From Francisella sp. LA112445 (GTDB taxonomy: Bacteria > Pseudomonadota > Gammaproteobacteria > Francisellales > Francisellaceae): a stretch of 64,000 nucleotides of DNA. The first letter of the stretch is position 1; each line of letters opens with the position of its first letter. The position numbers and the translations under genes are program-made. Location: contig NZ_CP041030.1 in assembly GCF_012224145.1 (NCBI RefSeq), positions 434,001 through 498,000 of the forward strand, in the 5' to 3' direction. This document shows, in pieces, positions 44,722 through 56,669 of this stretch. Under the pieces are notes generated by a model that saw only the letters and a program-made list of their open reading frames with translations, had not been told where the DNA came from and searched no databases.

Positions 44722-46746
44722 CTATTTGACACGCATGCCTGGTTGAGCACCTTCGTGTGGTTCTAATATGTATATTCCTTTTCCATCTCCAGCTGCAAGT
44801 ACCATACCTTCAGAAACTCCAAACTTCATTTTTCTAGGAGCTAGGTTTGCAACCATTACAGTATGCTTTCCAACTAAATCTTCTGGATTATAAGCTGATT
44901 TTATACCAGCAAAAACTTGTTTTCTAACACCGCCTAAGTCAAGTATTAGTTTAAGTAATTTATCTGCACCTTCAACATGTGATGCTTCAGCAATTTTAGC
45001 TACACGAAGATCAACTTTCATAAAATCATCAAAGCTACACTCATCAGCTATATCAAGTTTAGGTTCTTCTTTTTTTGGTTGTTCAGTTTGTTCTTTTTCT
45101 AGCATTTTTTTTGTATCCTCTATGATTTTGTCAACTTTCTCTTTTTCTATACGAGTAGCAAGAGGCTTAAATTTATTTATTTTATGGTTTTTCAAGAATA
45201 CTGGATTTTCATCCCAATTAGTGATCTCTATATTTAAGAAGCTCTCAGCTTTTGCAACAATACTTGGGATAATTGGCTTAAGATATGAAACTAAAACCTT
45301 AAACATATTTATACCCTGTGAGCAAACTTGATGAACTTTTTGTTCTTGACCTTCTTCTTTAGCTAGTTGCCAAGGCTTGTGGTAATCAATAAATTGATTT
45401 GCTTTATCCGCTAGTGCCATTATCAAACGTACAGCATTAGCAAATTCTCTTTTCTCAAAGGCTTGAGTTATTGCGTTGTGACTTTCAGCGAATTCTTTTT
45501 CTAACTCTTTATCAAAAATCTCATTAGCTAAAGTAGCATTGAACTTTTTATAAACAAATCCTGTGCAACGACTAGCAATATTTACAACTTTCCCGACAAT
45601 ATCAGAATTTGATTTTGTAACAAACTCTTCTAGGTTTAAGTCTATATCATCAATGCGAGATGTTAATCTTGATGCGAAGTAATATCTTAGATAACTCGGT
45701 TCTAAACTATTAAGGTATGTTCTAGCTTGGATAAATGTTCCACGAGATTTAGACATTTTTTTACCATTTACAGTTAAAAAACCGTTAGCAAATACACTTG
45801 TGGGAGTCTTATAACCCGTAGAAGCTAGAATTGCTGGCCAAAATAGTGCATGGAAGTAAATAATATCTTTACCAATAAAGTGATAAAGTTCACTTTCGCT
45901 AGAGTTATCTCCCCAGTATTGATTAAAATCAACATTATTCTTATTACAAAAATCTTTGAAGCTAGCAATATATCCCATAGGGGCATCTAGCCAAACATAG
46001 AAAAACTTCTGTTCATTAGTTCCTGGTATTGCAAAACCAAAATATGGTGCATCACGTGAGATATCCCAGCTTTGTAGACCTTGATCGAACCATTCAGCTA
46101 ACTTATTTGCAACTTCTGGTTGTAAGTTTTTGTTAGATTTTATCCAGTTTTCTATATCTGTTGCTAATGCTGGCAAGTCAAAGAAAAAATGTTCTGAGTT
46201 TTTTTGTATAGGAGCTTTGCCAGAGACAACTGATTTTGGGTTTATCAATTCAGTCGGATCATAAGTAGCACCACAGACTTCGCAGCTATCTCCATACTGA
46301 TCTTCAGCTTTACATTTTGGGCATGTACCTTTTACAAATCTATCCGGCAAGAACATTTTAGCCTCAGGGTCGTATGCCTGAGCTATTTCTTTTTTTGATA
46401 TAAGTTTTTGGTTATTTAATTTATCGTATATATCTTCTACAATTTCTTTGTTTAAAGAATTATGCGTAGAATAGTAATTGTCAAAAGCAACTTCAAAATC
46501 AGCAAAATCCTTTTGATGATTGTTAGAGTATTTTTTTACTAGTTCATCTGGAGTTATACCAAGATTTTTTGCTTTTAGCATGATTGGTGTGCCGTGAGTA
46601 TCACTACCACAGATAAATATACATTTGTTGCCTTGCAACTTTTGGAATCTAACCCAAATATCTGATTGTATATAACCTAGCATATGACCTAAATGAAGGT
46701 CTCCGTTTGCATAAGGAAGGGCATTAGTAACTAGAATCTTTCGCAT
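44722..46746 (-). CDS. metG: methionyl-tRNA synthetase
   Basis: Charges initiator and elongator tRNA-Met. Class I motifs: HLGH (residues 18-21, in [13 protein letters not shown]) and KMSKS near residue 330 ([11 protein letters not shown]). The connective peptide has one zinc-type knuckle, CPKC...CEVC. The C-terminus is the EMAP/Trbp111-like tRNA-binding domain ([11 protein letters not shown]... GIKSAY), which makes dimers, preceded by a Lys/Glu linker (about 540-570). 674 residues, typical of the E. coli class. Confidence 0.97.
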   Translation of the reverse strand: MRKILVTNALPYANGDLHLGHMLGYIQSDIWVRFQKLQGNKCIFICGSDTHGTPIMLKAKNLGITPDELVKKYSNNHQKDFADFEVAFDNYYSTHNSLNKEIVEDIYDKLNNQKLISKKEIAQAYDPEAKMFLPDRFVKGTCPKCKAEDQYGDSCEVCGATYDPTELINPKSVVSGKAPIQKNSEHFFFDLPALATDIENWIKSNKNLQPEVANKLAEWFDQGLQSWDISRDAPYFGFAIPGTNEQKFFYVWLDAPMGYIASFKDFCNKNNVDFNQYWGDNSSESELYHFIGKDIIYFHALFWPAILASTGYKTPTSVFANGFLTVNGKKMSKSRGTFIQARTYLNSLEPSYLRYYFASRLTSRIDDIDLNLEEFVTKSNSDIVGKVVNIASRCTGFVYKKFNATLANEIFDKELEKEFAESHNAITQAFEKREFANAVRLIMALADKANQFIDYHKPWQLAKEEGQEQKVHQVCSQGINMFKVLVSYLKPIIPSIVAKAESFLNIEITNWDENPVFLKNHKINKFKPLATRIEKEKVDKIIEDTKKMLEKEQTEQPKKEEPKLDIADECSFDDFMKVDLRVAKIAEASHVEGADKLLKLILDLGGVRKQVFAGIKSAYNPEDLVGKHTVMVANLAPRKMKFGVSEGMVLAAGDGKGIYILEPHEGAQPGMRVK

Positions 46747-46871
46747 TTTAATTAGATCAATTAGAAATTTTACGTTGATTTAGATATTATAATGATTTTC
46801 AAATTATTTTGCTCAGAAAATTCACCTTAATATTCCAATTAAATAATTGCTTTGAAAATACTATATTGCTC

Positions 46872-46899
46872 TTGACACTATATTTTATCCAGATATAAT
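46872..46899 (+). promoter_or_regulatory. strong sigma70 promoter of the tRNA-Ser/tRNA-Val genes
   Basis: Perfect TTGACA (46872-46877), 16-base spacer, perfect TATAAT (46894-46899), 18 bases before the first tRNA base. Start of transcription near 46906. The best promoter match I found in the window, as expected for a stable RNA gene. Confidence 0.85.
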
Positions 46900-46917
46900 A
46901 GTTTCTCACATGGTTTA

Positions 46918-47009
46918 GGAGAGGTGGCCGAGTGGCTGAAGGCGCTCCCCTGCTAAGGGAGTATAGGCGTTAAACCCTATCGAGAGTTCGAATCTCTTCC
47001 TCTCCGCCA
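46918..47009 (+). tRNA. tRNA-Ser (GCT)
   Basis: 92 bases with encoded CCA. Acceptor stem GGAGAGG pairs with CCTCTCC; the anticodon loop CTGCTAA gives GCU, reading AGC/AGU. The long variable arm typical of class II tRNAs is present (GTATAGGCGTTAAACCCTAT region). The T-loop TTCGAAT is canonical. It is followed by tRNA-Val after 28 bases under one promoter. Confidence 0.96.
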
Positions 47010-47037
47010 TCAAAGTTTTCGATCTTTTTTCAAAATC

Positions 47038-47113
47038 GGGTGCATAGCTCAGCTGGGAGAGCATCGCCCTTACAAGGCGAGGGTCGGGGGTTCGAACCCC
47101 TCTGCACCCACCA
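47038..47113 (+). tRNA. tRNA-Val (TAC)
   Basis: 76 bases with encoded CCA. Acceptor GGGTGCA/TGCACCC; anticodon loop CTTACAA gives UAC, reading GUA/GUG and other valine codons through wobble. T-loop GTTCGAAC is canonical. Downstream, ACCATTT/AAATGGT forms a short hairpin that overlaps the CCA end and has no T-run. Confidence 0.96.
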
Positions 47114-47234
47114 TTTATTTTAAAATGGTAATAGGTTTATTCATAGTGAATTTAATTTCCAAATTCAAGTCTTAAAAATAACAAATGATTTGATATACTA
47201 AGTTTTGTGTTCAACTTTTATATCATATTAAATC

Positions 47235-47669
47235 ATGAAAAAAATATTATTATCAACTATTTTAGTAACGACTTCATTAAGTGCATTTGCAACTACAGAA
47301 ACAGCAATGAAAAGTTGTATGAATGCGTGGCAGAATAAACAATATATGGATGCTATAACTTACTGTAAGCCTTTAGCAAATCCTACAGATCTTTATGCTG
47401 TTGGTGTTACGGCACTATCAAATATGAAGATAGGAAATTTAGGCGAAGGCTCTAAGTATGCAAAAATATTTACAGATAACTATGATCCTAAGGCGCCTCA
47501 TAGTGATAATGTTAAAAAAATAGCTGAAGAGCTGTTTACTCAGTACGGGCAAGAGAATGTTGAAGGTTTAGTGTCTGATTCAAATAAAGAAAAGGGTAAA
47601 CAAATGTTAGAAACTGCTAGTGAGATGGGTAGTTCTAAAGCAAAGAAATTATTAAGTATGTGGGGTTAG
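47235..47669 (+). CDS. hypothetical exported protein
   Basis: 144 residues, signal peptide MKKILLSTILVTTSLSAFA, then a helical mature part with two cysteines (KSCMNAW, TYCKPL) and short repeated helix pairs that resemble a Sel1/TPR-like solenoid (DAITYCKPLANPTDLYAVG... GSSKAKKLL). A protein-binding periplasmic role is plausible. It lies between the tRNAs and ung. Confidence 0.7.
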   Translation: MKKILLSTILVTTSLSAFATTETAMKSCMNAWQNKQYMDAITYCKPLANPTDLYAVGVTALSNMKIGNLGEGSKYAKIFTDNYDPKAPHSDNVKKIAEELFTQYGQENVEGLVSDSNKEKGKQMLETASEMGSSKAKKLLSMWG

Positions 47670-47693
47670 TATAAGTCTCATGAGGAACTTATA

Positions 47694-48353
47694 ATGAGTT
47701 GGTCGGATATTTTAGCAGAAGAAAAACAAAAGCCTTATTTTAAGCAAATACTAGAATTTTTATCTACTGAGCTTAGTAATGGTAAGGTTATTTTTCCTAG
47801 TAAAGAAAATATATTTAATGCTTTTAAATATACGGACTTAGATAATCTAAAAGTTGTTATCCTTGGGCAAGATCCTTATCACAACTATAACCAGGCACAC
47901 GGTCTGGCTTTTTCTGTGCAAAAGGGTGTTGATGTTCCACCATCTTTGCGAAATATGTATAAAGAGTTATCAAATAGTGTAGTAGGTTTTAAAATACCTA
48001 ATCATGGATGTCTGACAAAATGGGCAAAGCAAGGAGTCTTTCTTTTGAATACAACTCTTACTGTAGAGGCTCATAAGGCGAACTCTCATAAAGATATTGG
48101 TTGGCAAATATTTACTGACAATGTTATTGAGAAAATTTCACAACATAAAGAGCATGTCGTCTTTATGTTGTGGGGAGCTCATGCCTGTAAGAAAAAGAGT
48201 CTTATTGATAACTCAAAACATCTAATTTTAGAGTCAACACACCCATCGCCACTATCTGCCCATAGAGGGTTTCTAGGTTGTGATCACTTTAATAAATGTA
48301 ACAACTATTTGGCTGAGAATAATTTAGAACAAATCGATTGGAAACTGGATTAG
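47694..48353 (+). CDS. ung: uracil-DNA glycosylase
   Basis: Removes uracil from DNA. Family 1 motifs: GQDPYH (water-activating Asp, residues 59-64) and HPSPLSAHRGF (the leucine-loop His and intercalating Leu). 219 residues is normal. The ATG follows a GAGGAA ribosome binding site. Confidence 0.97.
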   Translation: MSWSDILAEEKQKPYFKQILEFLSTELSNGKVIFPSKENIFNAFKYTDLDNLKVVILGQDPYHNYNQAHGLAFSVQKGVDVPPSLRNMYKELSNSVVGFKIPNHGCLTKWAKQGVFLLNTTLTVEAHKANSHKDIGWQIFTDNVIEKISQHKEHVVFMLWGAHACKKKSLIDNSKHLILESTHPSPLSAHRGFLGCDHFNKCNNYLAENNLEQIDWKLD

Positions 48354-48450
48354 GAAGTATTTTTTGTTGATTTGTTAAGGGATACTTTTTTGTTTCTCAA
48401 TGTGATAGAATATCGACTATATGTTATATCTTTATTAAAAGCGGTAAGTA

Positions 48451-51045
48451 ATGTCTATAGCTACTAAAGAATCATCTATAAATATAGAAAAAGAATTAAG
48501 ACAGTCATATCTTGATTATGCAATGAGTGTAATTGTTGGTAGAGCTCTGCCAGATGTTAGAGATGGTTTGAAACCGGTGCATCGTCGTGTACTTTTTGCA
48601 ATGAATGAGCTATCAAACTATTACAATAGACCATATAAAAAGTCCGCTAGAGTCGTCGGTGACGTTATAGGTAAATATCACCCACATGGTGATACTGCAG
48701 TTTATGATACTATTGTTAGGATGGCACAGCCGTTTTCATTGCGTTATACACTTGTTGATGGGCAAGGTAACTTCGGATCTGTTGATGGCGATTCTCCAGC
48801 AGCAATGCGTTATACAGAGATTAGAATGCAAAAGCTTACTCATGAGCTTTTAATAGATATTGATAAAGAAACTGTAGATTTTTCTCCTAACTATGATAAT
48901 ACAGAATTAGTCCCTGATGTACTACCAACTAGAGTACCAAACCTTTTAGTTAATGGTTCTTCTGGTATCGCTGTTGGTATGGCGACAAATATACCACCTC
49001 ACAATATGACTGAGGTTATAAATGGTACTATCGCGCTTATTGATAACGCACAACTTACAATTGAAGATCTTATTCAATATATTCCAGCACCTGATTTTCC
49101 GACTGGTTCATATATAAACGGTACGGATGGTATTCTAGAAGCTTATAAGACAGGACGTGGTCGCGTGATTATGCGTGCAAAAGCGGACATTCATGAAGAT
49201 GAAGCTTCAGGTAAGTCACAGATAGTTATTACAGAGATTCCATACCAAGTAAACAAGGCTAAGCTTGTTGAGAAAATAGCTGAATTAGTTAAAGATAAAA
49301 AAGTAACGGGAATTTCAGAGTTAAGAGATGAGTCAGATAAAGATGGTATTAGGGTTGTTGTAGATCTTAAAAGAGATGAGTCTCCAGATGTTGTTTTAAA
49401 TACTTTATATGCTCAGACTCAACTGCAGTGTAGTTTTGGTATTAATATGGTTGCTCTTAGTGATAATAGACCTAAACTTTTAAACCTTAAAGAAATCTTA
49501 GAGCAGTTTATTAAGCATAGAAAAGAAGTTGTAACTAGAAGAACAATTTTTGAGCTAAGAAAATCAAAAGAAAGAGCTCATATTTTAGAAGGTTTATTGC
49601 TTTCTTTGGCAAATATCGATGAGATGATCGAGCTTATTAAAGCATCACCATCTCCAGTAGATGCTAAAGAGTCGATGTTAGCAAGATCATGGAATGGTAC
49701 TTTAGTAAAAAGTATGCTTGAAGGTGTTGATGTTAAAATGTATCGTAAAGAAACTTTAGCATCGCACTATGGTATTCAAGCAGATGCTTCATACAATTTA
49801 ACTCAAGAGCAAGCTGAAGCGATACTAGCTCTAAGACTGCATAGATTAACTGGACTTGAGCAAGATAAAATTACAAATGAATTTAAAGAGCTTATTGAAA
49901 GAATTAAGTATCTGATTGGCATTTTAAGTGATACTAATGAACTAATTCGCGTAGTAAAAGAGGAACTTGTTGAGATTAGAGATAATTATGGTGATGAAAG
50001 AAAATCGGAAATAATTGCTTCTAGATTAGACTTAACAAGAGAAGACTTGATTGCTGAAGAAGATATGGTAGTTACATTGTCTATGGATGGTTATGTTAAA
50101 ACACAACCTCTTAGTATGTATAACGCACAAAAACGTGGTGGCGTAGGTAAATCAGCAACTAAGACTAAAGAAGAAGATAGTATCTTTAAGTTAATGTTGG
50201 CCTCTACGCATGATACGATGTTATGTTTTTCAAGTTTAGGTAGAGTTTACTGGTCAAAAGTTTATGACTTTCCTGTTGCAAGTAGAATTTCTAAGGGTAG
50301 GCCAATTAATAATATCCTACCATTAGAGAAAAATGAGAAGATAACGGCCTTAATGCCTATTTCGCAATTTGAAGAAGGCTGGTTTGTATTTATGGCGACT
50401 AAGTTGGGTCGAGTTAAAAAAGTTGATCTATCTCAGTTTGCTAGACCTAGGTCTACAGGTAAGATTGCAATTGGCTTAAATGATGGTGATGAGCTATCAT
50501 ATGTTGCTCTTACTGATGGCAATAAGCAAGTTATGCTATTTTCAGATGCAGGTAAAGCTATACGCTTTGATGAGTCTGATGTTAGAGCTATGGGACGTTC
50601 TGCTGCTGGTGTGACTGGTATGCGTTTACAGGCTAAGCAAAAAATAGTATCTATGATTGTTACAAATCCTGATGAAGGCGTTGTTTTAGCAGCTACAGAA
50701 AACGGTTATGGTAAAAGAACAGCTGTTTCTGAGTATAGAAAAACAAAAAGAGCAAGCCAAGGTGTTATTGCAATATCAACTTCAGAGCGTAATGGTAAGG
50801 TTGTGGTTGCTGTGCTTGTTGGAAATGATGAGGATATTGTTTTAATTACTGATAACGGTACTTTAGTTAGAACATCATCAGATCAGGTAAGAGAATGCGG
50901 GCGTTCTGCTCAAGGTGTTAGACTTATAAACCTTAGAAATAATGAAAAACTTATCAGCTTAAAAGTAGTTAAACAAGATGATGAGAATGTCGATGAAGAG
51001 CAAGTAGAAGAATCTTCACAAGATAACTTATTAGAAAGTGAATAA
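48451..51045 (+). CDS. gyrA: DNA gyrase subunit A
   Basis: Breakage-reunion subunit of gyrase. Catalytic tyrosine Tyr121 in MRYTEIRM. The quinolone-resistance region reads [11 protein letters not shown]: Thr82 and Asp86 (E. coli Ser83 and Asp87), a wild-type-looking pair for Francisella. The C-terminal beta-pinwheel shows the GyrA-box-like [10 protein letters not shown], and an acidic tail ends the 864 residues. The dxr start lies just after the gyrA stop, so dxr may be read from the gyrA transcript. Confidence 0.98.
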   Translation: MSIATKESSINIEKELRQSYLDYAMSVIVGRALPDVRDGLKPVHRRVLFAMNELSNYYNRPYKKSARVVGDVIGKYHPHGDTAVYDTIVRMAQPFSLRYTLVDGQGNFGSVDGDSPAAMRYTEIRMQKLTHELLIDIDKETVDFSPNYDNTELVPDVLPTRVPNLLVNGSSGIAVGMATNIPPHNMTEVINGTIALIDNAQLTIEDLIQYIPAPDFPTGSYINGTDGILEAYKTGRGRVIMRAKADIHEDEASGKSQIVITEIPYQVNKAKLVEKIAELVKDKKVTGISELRDESDKDGIRVVVDLKRDESPDVVLNTLYAQTQLQCSFGINMVALSDNRPKLLNLKEILEQFIKHRKEVVTRRTIFELRKSKERAHILEGLLLSLANIDEMIELIKASPSPVDAKESMLARSWNGTLVKSMLEGVDVKMYRKETLASHYGIQADASYNLTQEQAEAILALRLHRLTGLEQDKITNEFKELIERIKYLIGILSDTNELIRVVKEELVEIRDNYGDERKSEIIASRLDLTREDLIAEEDMVVTLSMDGYVKTQPLSMYNAQKRGGVGKSATKTKEEDSIFKLMLASTHDTMLCFSSLGRVYWSKVYDFPVASRISKGRPINNILPLEKNEKITALMPISQFEEGWFVFMATKLGRVKKVDLSQFARPRSTGKIAIGLNDGDELSYVALTDGNKQVMLFSDAGKAIRFDESDVRAMGRSAAGVTGMRLQAKQKIVSMIVTNPDEGVVLAATENGYGKRTAVSEYRKTKRASQGVIAISTSERNGKVVVAVLVGNDEDIVLITDNGTLVRTSSDQVRECGRSAQGVRLINLRNNEKLISLKVVKQDDENVDEEQVEESSQDNLLESE

Positions 51046-51049
51046 TACT

Positions 51050-52207
51050 ATGTCTAAAATTAGTAGAGTTACTGTATTAGGGGCTACTGGATCTATTGGG
51101 GATAGCACTCTTGCAGTAATTAGGGAAAGTAGAGAATTTGAAGTTTTTGCATTAACTGCTTTTAGTAATGTTGAAAAGTTAGCAAAGCTTTGTGAAGAGT
51201 TTAAACCTAAATATGCAGTAGTTCCTAATTTAGATAAAAAACATCAGTTGGCAAAAATAGTATCAAATGTTGATATTTTAGTTGGAGATGAAGGGCTTGA
51301 AAAAGTTTCTAGCTCTCAAGGTGTTGATATTGTTATGTCTGCCATTGTTGGAATAGCTGGCCTTAAACCTACTTTTGCAGCTGCTAAAGCAGGTAAAAAA
51401 ATACTTTTGGCAAATAAAGAATCTTTGGTGACAGCAGGACATTTACTTATTGATGAGGTGAAAAAAAATAATGCTCAACTGATACCTGTTGATAGTGAGC
51501 ATAATGCAATTTTCCAATGTATTGACAATAGTACAAAAAAATATGCTTCAGATATTAGTCAGATAATTGTGACAGCATCTGGAGGACCGTTTAGGGATAA
51601 GGATTTGGATGACCTTGTCGATGTAACACCTGAAGAGGCTTGTGCTCATCCTAATTGGGATATGGGGAGAAAAATTTCTATTGATTCATCAACAATGGTA
51701 AATAAAGCTCTAGAAGTTATCGAAGCATATTGGCTTTTTGATGTTGAAATTGATAAAATAAGCGTTTTGATTCATCCTCAAAGTGTAATTCACTCAATGG
51801 TGAAATACGTTGACGGTAGTTATTTAGCTCAGTTGGGTGTTCCTGATATGAAGACGCCGATTGCAAATGCTTTGTATTATCCTGCTAGAGGGTTTGTAAA
51901 TGTTGAGGAACTTGACTTTACAAAACAAGAATTAACTTTTAAAAAAGCGTGTTTTAAAAGGTTTGAAGCTTTAAAGATTGTATTTGATAACTTACAAAAT
52001 AAGAATTACGCGGCAAATATAGTTTTTAATGCAGCTAATGAGAAATTAGTAGATGCTTTTCTAAATGGCAAAATTAAATATTTAGAAATTATTAGATTTA
52101 ATAAAGAAGTAACAGAGAAATTGAGTTTTAAGAATCCATGCAATATAGAAGAAGTTTTTGAAATTGATAGAAAAACTCGTGAATATGTGGATTCTATTTT
52201 GGGGTAA
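51050..52207 (+). CDS. dxr: 1-deoxy-D-xylulose 5-phosphate reductoisomerase
   Basis: Second step of the MEP isoprenoid pathway; fosmidomycin target. NADPH motif [14 protein letters not shown] at the start, [10 protein letters not shown], the metal-binding [19 protein letters not shown] and [19 protein letters not shown] are all present. I chose the ATG at 51050 (MSKISRV, 385 residues); a GTG 12 bases earlier inside the gyrA end is also in frame. The next gene is bamA; uppS, cdsA and rseP, which separate dxr from bamA in E. coli, are absent. Confidence 0.97.
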   Translation: MSKISRVTVLGATGSIGDSTLAVIRESREFEVFALTAFSNVEKLAKLCEEFKPKYAVVPNLDKKHQLAKIVSNVDILVGDEGLEKVSSSQGVDIVMSAIVGIAGLKPTFAAAKAGKKILLANKESLVTAGHLLIDEVKKNNAQLIPVDSEHNAIFQCIDNSTKKYASDISQIIVTASGGPFRDKDLDDLVDVTPEEACAHPNWDMGRKISIDSSTMVNKALEVIEAYWLFDVEIDKISVLIHPQSVIHSMVKYVDGSYLAQLGVPDMKTPIANALYYPARGFVNVEELDFTKQELTFKKACFKRFEALKIVFDNLQNKNYAANIVFNAANEKLVDAFLNGKIKYLEIIRFNKEVTEKLSFKNPCNIEEVFEIDRKTREYVDSILG

Positions 52208-52213
52208 ATTAGA

Positions 52214-54595
52214 GTGGTTTTTTTTAGAAAAAAGTTTGTATTAGCCTCTCTTCTTATGGGGATTGCATTAAATGGCTTAGCAGATGATGATAGCTTTGTC
52301 CTAAATAATGTATCTATAGAAGGCTTGCAAGGTTTACAAAGTCAAGTAGTTAAAAGCCGGATAGGCTATAAAAAAGGTAGCTACATAACACCTGAAGATA
52401 CAAACCAGATTATTAATAATCTTTATGGCACTGGGTTTTTTAATAGTGTAAATCTTTATCGTAAAGGAAGTAATCTTTTTATTAATGTAAAAGAGCGCCC
52501 AATTATTTCAGGCTTTACTTTTAGTGGTAACAAGAAGCTTAAGAAAGAAGATTTGCAAAAAGTCTTCACTGATGCAGGCATTTATGTTGGTAACGTTTAT
52601 AATCCCAATACAATGTTCTTGCTAAAACAGTCATTATTAAATCAGTATTCTATGATGGGACTATACGGGGCAAAGATTGAAGAACATATAAGAAAACTTC
52701 CAAATAATAGAATTGATATAAGCTTAGATATTAAAGAAGGCGAGCCTGCAAAAATTAGTGCGATAAATTTCATTGGTAATAAAAAGTTTGATGACAGCGA
52801 TCTAAAAAGTAGTGTAGCGTTTGCAGTTCCTTCTATATGGAATTTATGGGGTTTTTTAGCTCAATTTGATGATTACTCTCCTCAGGGAATGGGACAGTCT
52901 GTTCAAGGTGTGACTAACTACTATTTAGATAGGGGTTATCTAGATTTTAAAGTTAAATCTAAGCAAGCTTCAATGTCAAAGGATCGTGAACATTCATATA
53001 TAACTTTTGGTGTTACTGAAGGTAAAGTCTACAAGGTTGGTAGCATATCATTGACAGGTAAATTTTTATTACCAAGATCTGAAATTGAGTCTTTGATTAA
53101 ATTAAAGCAAGGTGAAGTTTTTTCTAAGAAAAAGCTTATGGAAAGTGTTGAAGCTATAAAAACTTTGCTTGGTAGTAAAGGTTATGCTTTCGTTACAGTT
53201 AATCCAATCCCTAGTGTAGATAAAAAGAAAAGAACGGTTTCATTTAAGTTTGTTGTTGATGCAGGTAAAAAGGTTTATGTAAACAGGATTAATTTCTTTG
53301 GCAATAATGTAACTAATGATTATGTTTTTCGTAGGCAGTTACAATATTATGAGCAAAGCCAATACAATAAAAAACAAATAGATAAGTCTCAAAGAAGACT
53401 AGAGCAACTACCTTATGTAGGTTCTGCTGATATGGAGCTTGTTCCTGTAAAAGGCTCGGATGATTTGGTAAATATTAATTACAATATTAAAGAGCGAAAT
53501 GCTAACTCTGTTAGTGGTAGTTTAGGTTACTCAGATCTATATGGATTTATGGTTGGTGGTAGACTAAATATGCCAAATGTCTTTGGTACAGGAAACACAT
53601 TTAACGTTAATGCTCAGTTAGCAATTCCTTACCAGAATTTAGATGTAAGTTACATTAATCCATATTTTACTACCTCTGGTATTAGTCAAAGTATTTCAGC
53701 ATATATTAGTAGATCAAACTTCGCGCAAACAAATGCAATTGCGGCATATCAGTTAGATAGATGGGGTGCTAGATTAATATATGGCGTACCAGTATCAACC
53801 TTTAGTAATGTTAGTGGTGGACTTACTTTTGCAGATAATACTGTTAAGCAATCACAAGGTTATCAGTCGGCTGTTGTAGATTGGTTTACAGCGCAGCAAG
53901 GAGGGAATAATTTCTATGAAACTGCGCTTACAGCTGGTTGGACATATGATAATTCAAATAGATACATATTCCCTACAGCTGGTGGGTCATTTGGATTAAA
54001 TGGTTCGGTAAACTTACCTGGTGTGAGTAATATTAATGCATATATAATAAAAGTCTCAGGAACTTATAATATAGCAATTCCAAAAACAGACCAGTCAGCT
54101 TTACAAATCAGAGCAGGTGTTGACTATGGTGGTGGCTATGGTAAGACTAAAGAACTTCCATTTTATGAGAACTTCTACGGTGGTGGTTGGGGAAGTGTAC
54201 GTGGTTTCCTACAAGGTTCACTAGGTGCACGAGATATGAACTTAGCTACTGATCCAGCCTCGACAGGGAACTCAATTGGTGGTAACCTTAATATTTATAA
54301 TAATTATGATTTACTGTTTCCAGTACCATTTATTAAGGATAGTTCGAAAATGAGAATAGGAGCTTTTTTTGATTTAGGTAACACATATCTTACTTATGAT
54401 ATACCTGGAGTACTGTCTCCAACGCCACCACATCCAACTTCTCCAACATTTACTAACTTAAAATATTCAGTAGGTGTTGAGTTTAGGTGGGATTCACCAA
54501 TGGGACCTTTAGCTGTTTCATTTGCTCAGCCTTTCAACGTACAGGCCGGAGATATAACTCAGCAGTTCCAGTTCTCACTAGGACAAAATTTTTAA
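52214..54595 (+). CDS. bamA: outer membrane protein assembly factor BamA
   Basis: Core of the BAM complex that inserts beta-barrel proteins. A signal peptide ends in NGLA; five POTRA domains (about 25-425) show repeats of the pattern GNKKL/GNKKF/LTGKF/FFGNNVT; the C-terminal 16-strand barrel carries the conserved VRGF motif (in GSVRGFLQG) and ends in FQFSLGQNF. 793 residues, normal. Start is GTG at 52214, seven bases after dxr. It heads the envelope gene run skp-lpxD-fabZ-lpxA-lpxB. Confidence 0.96.
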   Translation: MVFFRKKFVLASLLMGIALNGLADDDSFVLNNVSIEGLQGLQSQVVKSRIGYKKGSYITPEDTNQIINNLYGTGFFNSVNLYRKGSNLFINVKERPIISGFTFSGNKKLKKEDLQKVFTDAGIYVGNVYNPNTMFLLKQSLLNQYSMMGLYGAKIEEHIRKLPNNRIDISLDIKEGEPAKISAINFIGNKKFDDSDLKSSVAFAVPSIWNLWGFLAQFDDYSPQGMGQSVQGVTNYYLDRGYLDFKVKSKQASMSKDREHSYITFGVTEGKVYKVGSISLTGKFLLPRSEIESLIKLKQGEVFSKKKLMESVEAIKTLLGSKGYAFVTVNPIPSVDKKKRTVSFKFVVDAGKKVYVNRINFFGNNVTNDYVFRRQLQYYEQSQYNKKQIDKSQRRLEQLPYVGSADMELVPVKGSDDLVNINYNIKERNANSVSGSLGYSDLYGFMVGGRLNMPNVFGTGNTFNVNAQLAIPYQNLDVSYINPYFTTSGISQSISAYISRSNFAQTNAIAAYQLDRWGARLIYGVPVSTFSNVSGGLTFADNTVKQSQGYQSAVVDWFTAQQGGNNFYETALTAGWTYDNSNRYIFPTAGGSFGLNGSVNLPGVSNINAYIIKVSGTYNIAIPKTDQSALQIRAGVDYGGGYGKTKELPFYENFYGGGWGSVRGFLQGSLGARDMNLATDPASTGNSIGGNLNIYNNYDLLFPVPFIKDSSKMRIGAFFDLGNTYLTYDIPGVLSPTPPHPTSPTFTNLKYSVGVEFRWDSPMGPLAVSFAQPFNVQAGDITQQFQFSLGQNF

Positions 54596-54629
54596 AATGA
54601 TATTAAATAATCAAGGAGATTAAAAGAGT

Positions 54630-55130
54630 ATGAAAAAAATAATTTTATCACTATCTGTAATAACAGCGGCATTTACAGGAGCTTATGCTGATACAAAAAT
54701 AGCTGTAGTCAACCCTGTTGAGATTTTTAATGATTCTGACTTAGGTTCTGTAAGTGTGAAAAAGCTAGAAAATGACCTTAAGCCAGAAGCTACAAAATTA
54801 AAGCAAGAGCAAAGTAATATAGTACAGCAGATGCAAACATTACAGCAGAACTCAGCTACTATGACTAAGCAGGAACTAACTCAAAAGCAACAAGAGATCC
54901 AAAAAGAAGAGCAAAGCTTTAGAGAAAAGGCAATGGTGCTACAGAAAAAAGAAAGTGAAGCAAAAGATAAATTAGCTAAGAAGTTCCAAGCTTCTTTTGA
55001 TAATGCTGTGAAAACTATAGCTAAGCAAAAAGGCTATAACGCTGTACTTACTACTCAAGCTCTTGCGTATGTAAATGGTGTTGATGATATCTCTAGTGAT
55101 GTGATTACTATAATGAACAAGGATTCATAA
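54630..55130 (+). CDS. skp: periplasmic chaperone Skp (OmpH)
   Basis: Chaperone that carries unfolded outer-membrane proteins across the periplasm. 166 residues: signal peptide [20 protein letters not shown], a [11 protein letters not shown] strand, a long Gln/Lys-rich coiled coil (about 50-130) forming the tentacles, and the C-terminal NAVLTT-type strand. Position between bamA and lpxD is canonical. GGAG nine bases before the ATG. Confidence 0.94.
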   Translation: MKKIILSLSVITAAFTGAYADTKIAVVNPVEIFNDSDLGSVSVKKLENDLKPEATKLKQEQSNIVQQMQTLQQNSATMTKQELTQKQQEIQKEEQSFREKAMVLQKKESEAKDKLAKKFQASFDNAVKTIAKQKGYNAVLTTQALAYVNGVDDISSDVITIMNKDS

Positions 55131-55147
55131 TTAGAGGAATTTTCTGG

Positions 55148-56161
55148 ATGTATAGTTTAGATTTTTTAGCATCAAGTTTAGATGGTGTAGTTAAGGGTGA
55201 TGGCGGTGTTGAGATAAGGAAGATTGCAACTTTATCTCAAGCTGGTGAAGGTGATATTTCTTTTTGTACTAATCCAAAGTATTTGAAAGATTTATCTGAG
55301 ACGAAAGCTTCAGCTGTTTTGATTACTGAAGAAGCTTTACCTTACTGTAATACTAATGCTGTAGTTTTATCTAATCCATATATGGCTTTAGCGAAAGTTA
55401 TGGAGTTGTTTGATAAGTCACCACAGCCTAATGGTAAGATTCATAGTAAAGCAGTTATAGCTTCAAGTGCAGTTATAGGTGAGAATGTAACTATAGATGC
55501 AAATGCTGTGATTGGTGAGAACGTTGTGCTTGAGGACAATGTAACTATCGGAGCTTGTGCTACTATTCATGATGGTACTAAAATAGGTAAAGCTACGATT
55601 ATCAAAAGTAATGTATCAATAGCTCATGATGTTGAGATTGGTTCTGACTGCATAATTCATCAAAATGCTACAATAGGTTGTGATGGCTTTGGTAATGCTC
55701 GAGATGAAGATGGTAGTTGGACAAAGATTCCTCAGTTAGGAAGAGTAGTTATTGAAAATAATGTTGAGATTGGAGCAGGTACTACGGTTGATAGAGGAGC
55801 TATTGATGATACGATCATTAAAGAAGGCGCTCGTATTGATAATTTAGTGCAGATAGCTCATAATGTAACTATAGGTAGGAATACTGCCTTAGCAGGAGTT
55901 ACCGCTGTTGCAGGAAGTACAAAAATAGGTAATAATTGCCTTATTGGTGGGCAGTCTGCGATAACTGGACACATAACTATCTGTGATAATGCTGTAATTG
56001 GAGGTGCTTCAAATATAGGTAAGTCTATAACTAAGCCGGGTATGTATTACGCTGCTTTTGAAGCTAAACCAAGAATTCAGTGGGGCAGATTTGTAGCTAA
56101 GTTATCTAAAATAGATAAGCTGATGGCAAAAGTAAAAGAATTAGAAGAAAAATTAAAATAA
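55148..56161 (+). CDS. lpxD: UDP-3-O-acyl-glucosamine N-acyltransferase LpxD
   Basis: Third lipid A step: N-acylation with a long hydroxyacyl chain. 337 residues; an N-terminal uridine-binding domain (1-100), then left-handed beta-helix hexapeptide repeats (about 100-310), with [12 protein letters not shown] and [11 protein letters not shown] containing catalytic histidines, and a short C-terminal helix. Francisella species are known to have two LpxD enzymes; this is the one in the lpx run. Confidence 0.95.
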   Translation: MYSLDFLASSLDGVVKGDGGVEIRKIATLSQAGEGDISFCTNPKYLKDLSETKASAVLITEEALPYCNTNAVVLSNPYMALAKVMELFDKSPQPNGKIHSKAVIASSAVIGENVTIDANAVIGENVVLEDNVTIGACATIHDGTKIGKATIIKSNVSIAHDVEIGSDCIIHQNATIGCDGFGNARDEDGSWTKIPQLGRVVIENNVEIGAGTTVDRGAIDDTIIKEGARIDNLVQIAHNVTIGRNTALAGVTAVAGSTKIGNNCLIGGQSAITGHITICDNAVIGGASNIGKSITKPGMYYAAFEAKPRIQWGRFVAKLSKIDKLMAKVKELEEKLK

Positions 56162-56175
56162 GTAAGGATTGTTTA

Positions 56176-56667
56176 ATGAGCCATTTTGATGAAAAGAATA
56201 AGCAAATTGATATTATGGGAATCAGAAAAATTTTACCACATAGGTATCCTTTTGCTCTTTTAGATAAAATTGTTGATTGGGATGTTGAGGAAAGAACTAT
56301 TACAGCTCAAAAAAATGTAACAATAAATGAAGATTTCTTTAATGGACACTTTCCTGATTTTCCTGTAATGCCTGGAGTTTTGATCGTTGAGGCTATGGCT
56401 CAAGCAACAGCTATATTAGGCGAGTTAATGGCTGAGACATTATTTGCTCATGTAGTTGAGAAAGCTGGTGGAGGTAGAAGAACTTTCATGTTAGCTGGAA
56501 TTGATAAGGTCAGAGTTAAAAGACCTGTAGTACCTGGTGATGTACTAATAATTGAGTCAAAAATGGTAAAACAGAAAAATATTATCTGTACAGCAGAATC
56601 TGTAGCAAAAGTAGATGGGCAAATAGTTTGTTCAGCTCAGTTAATGGCAGCATATAAGGATTATTAA
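56176..56667 (+). CDS. fabZ: 3-hydroxyacyl-ACP dehydratase FabZ
   Basis: Fatty acid elongation dehydratase that competes with lipid A synthesis for hydroxyacyl-ACP. Hot-dog fold with the catalytic histidine in NGHFPDFPVMPGV and glutamate in VEAMAQATA; HRYPFALLDKI near the start. 163 residues. Between lpxD and lpxA, the standard order. Confidence 0.97.
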   Translation: MSHFDEKNKQIDIMGIRKILPHRYPFALLDKIVDWDVEERTITAQKNVTINEDFFNGHFPDFPVMPGVLIVEAMAQATAILGELMAETLFAHVVEKAGGGRRTFMLAGIDKVRVKRPVVPGDVLIIESKMVKQKNIICTAESVAKVDGQIVCSAQLMAAYKDY

Positions 56668-56669
56668 TC

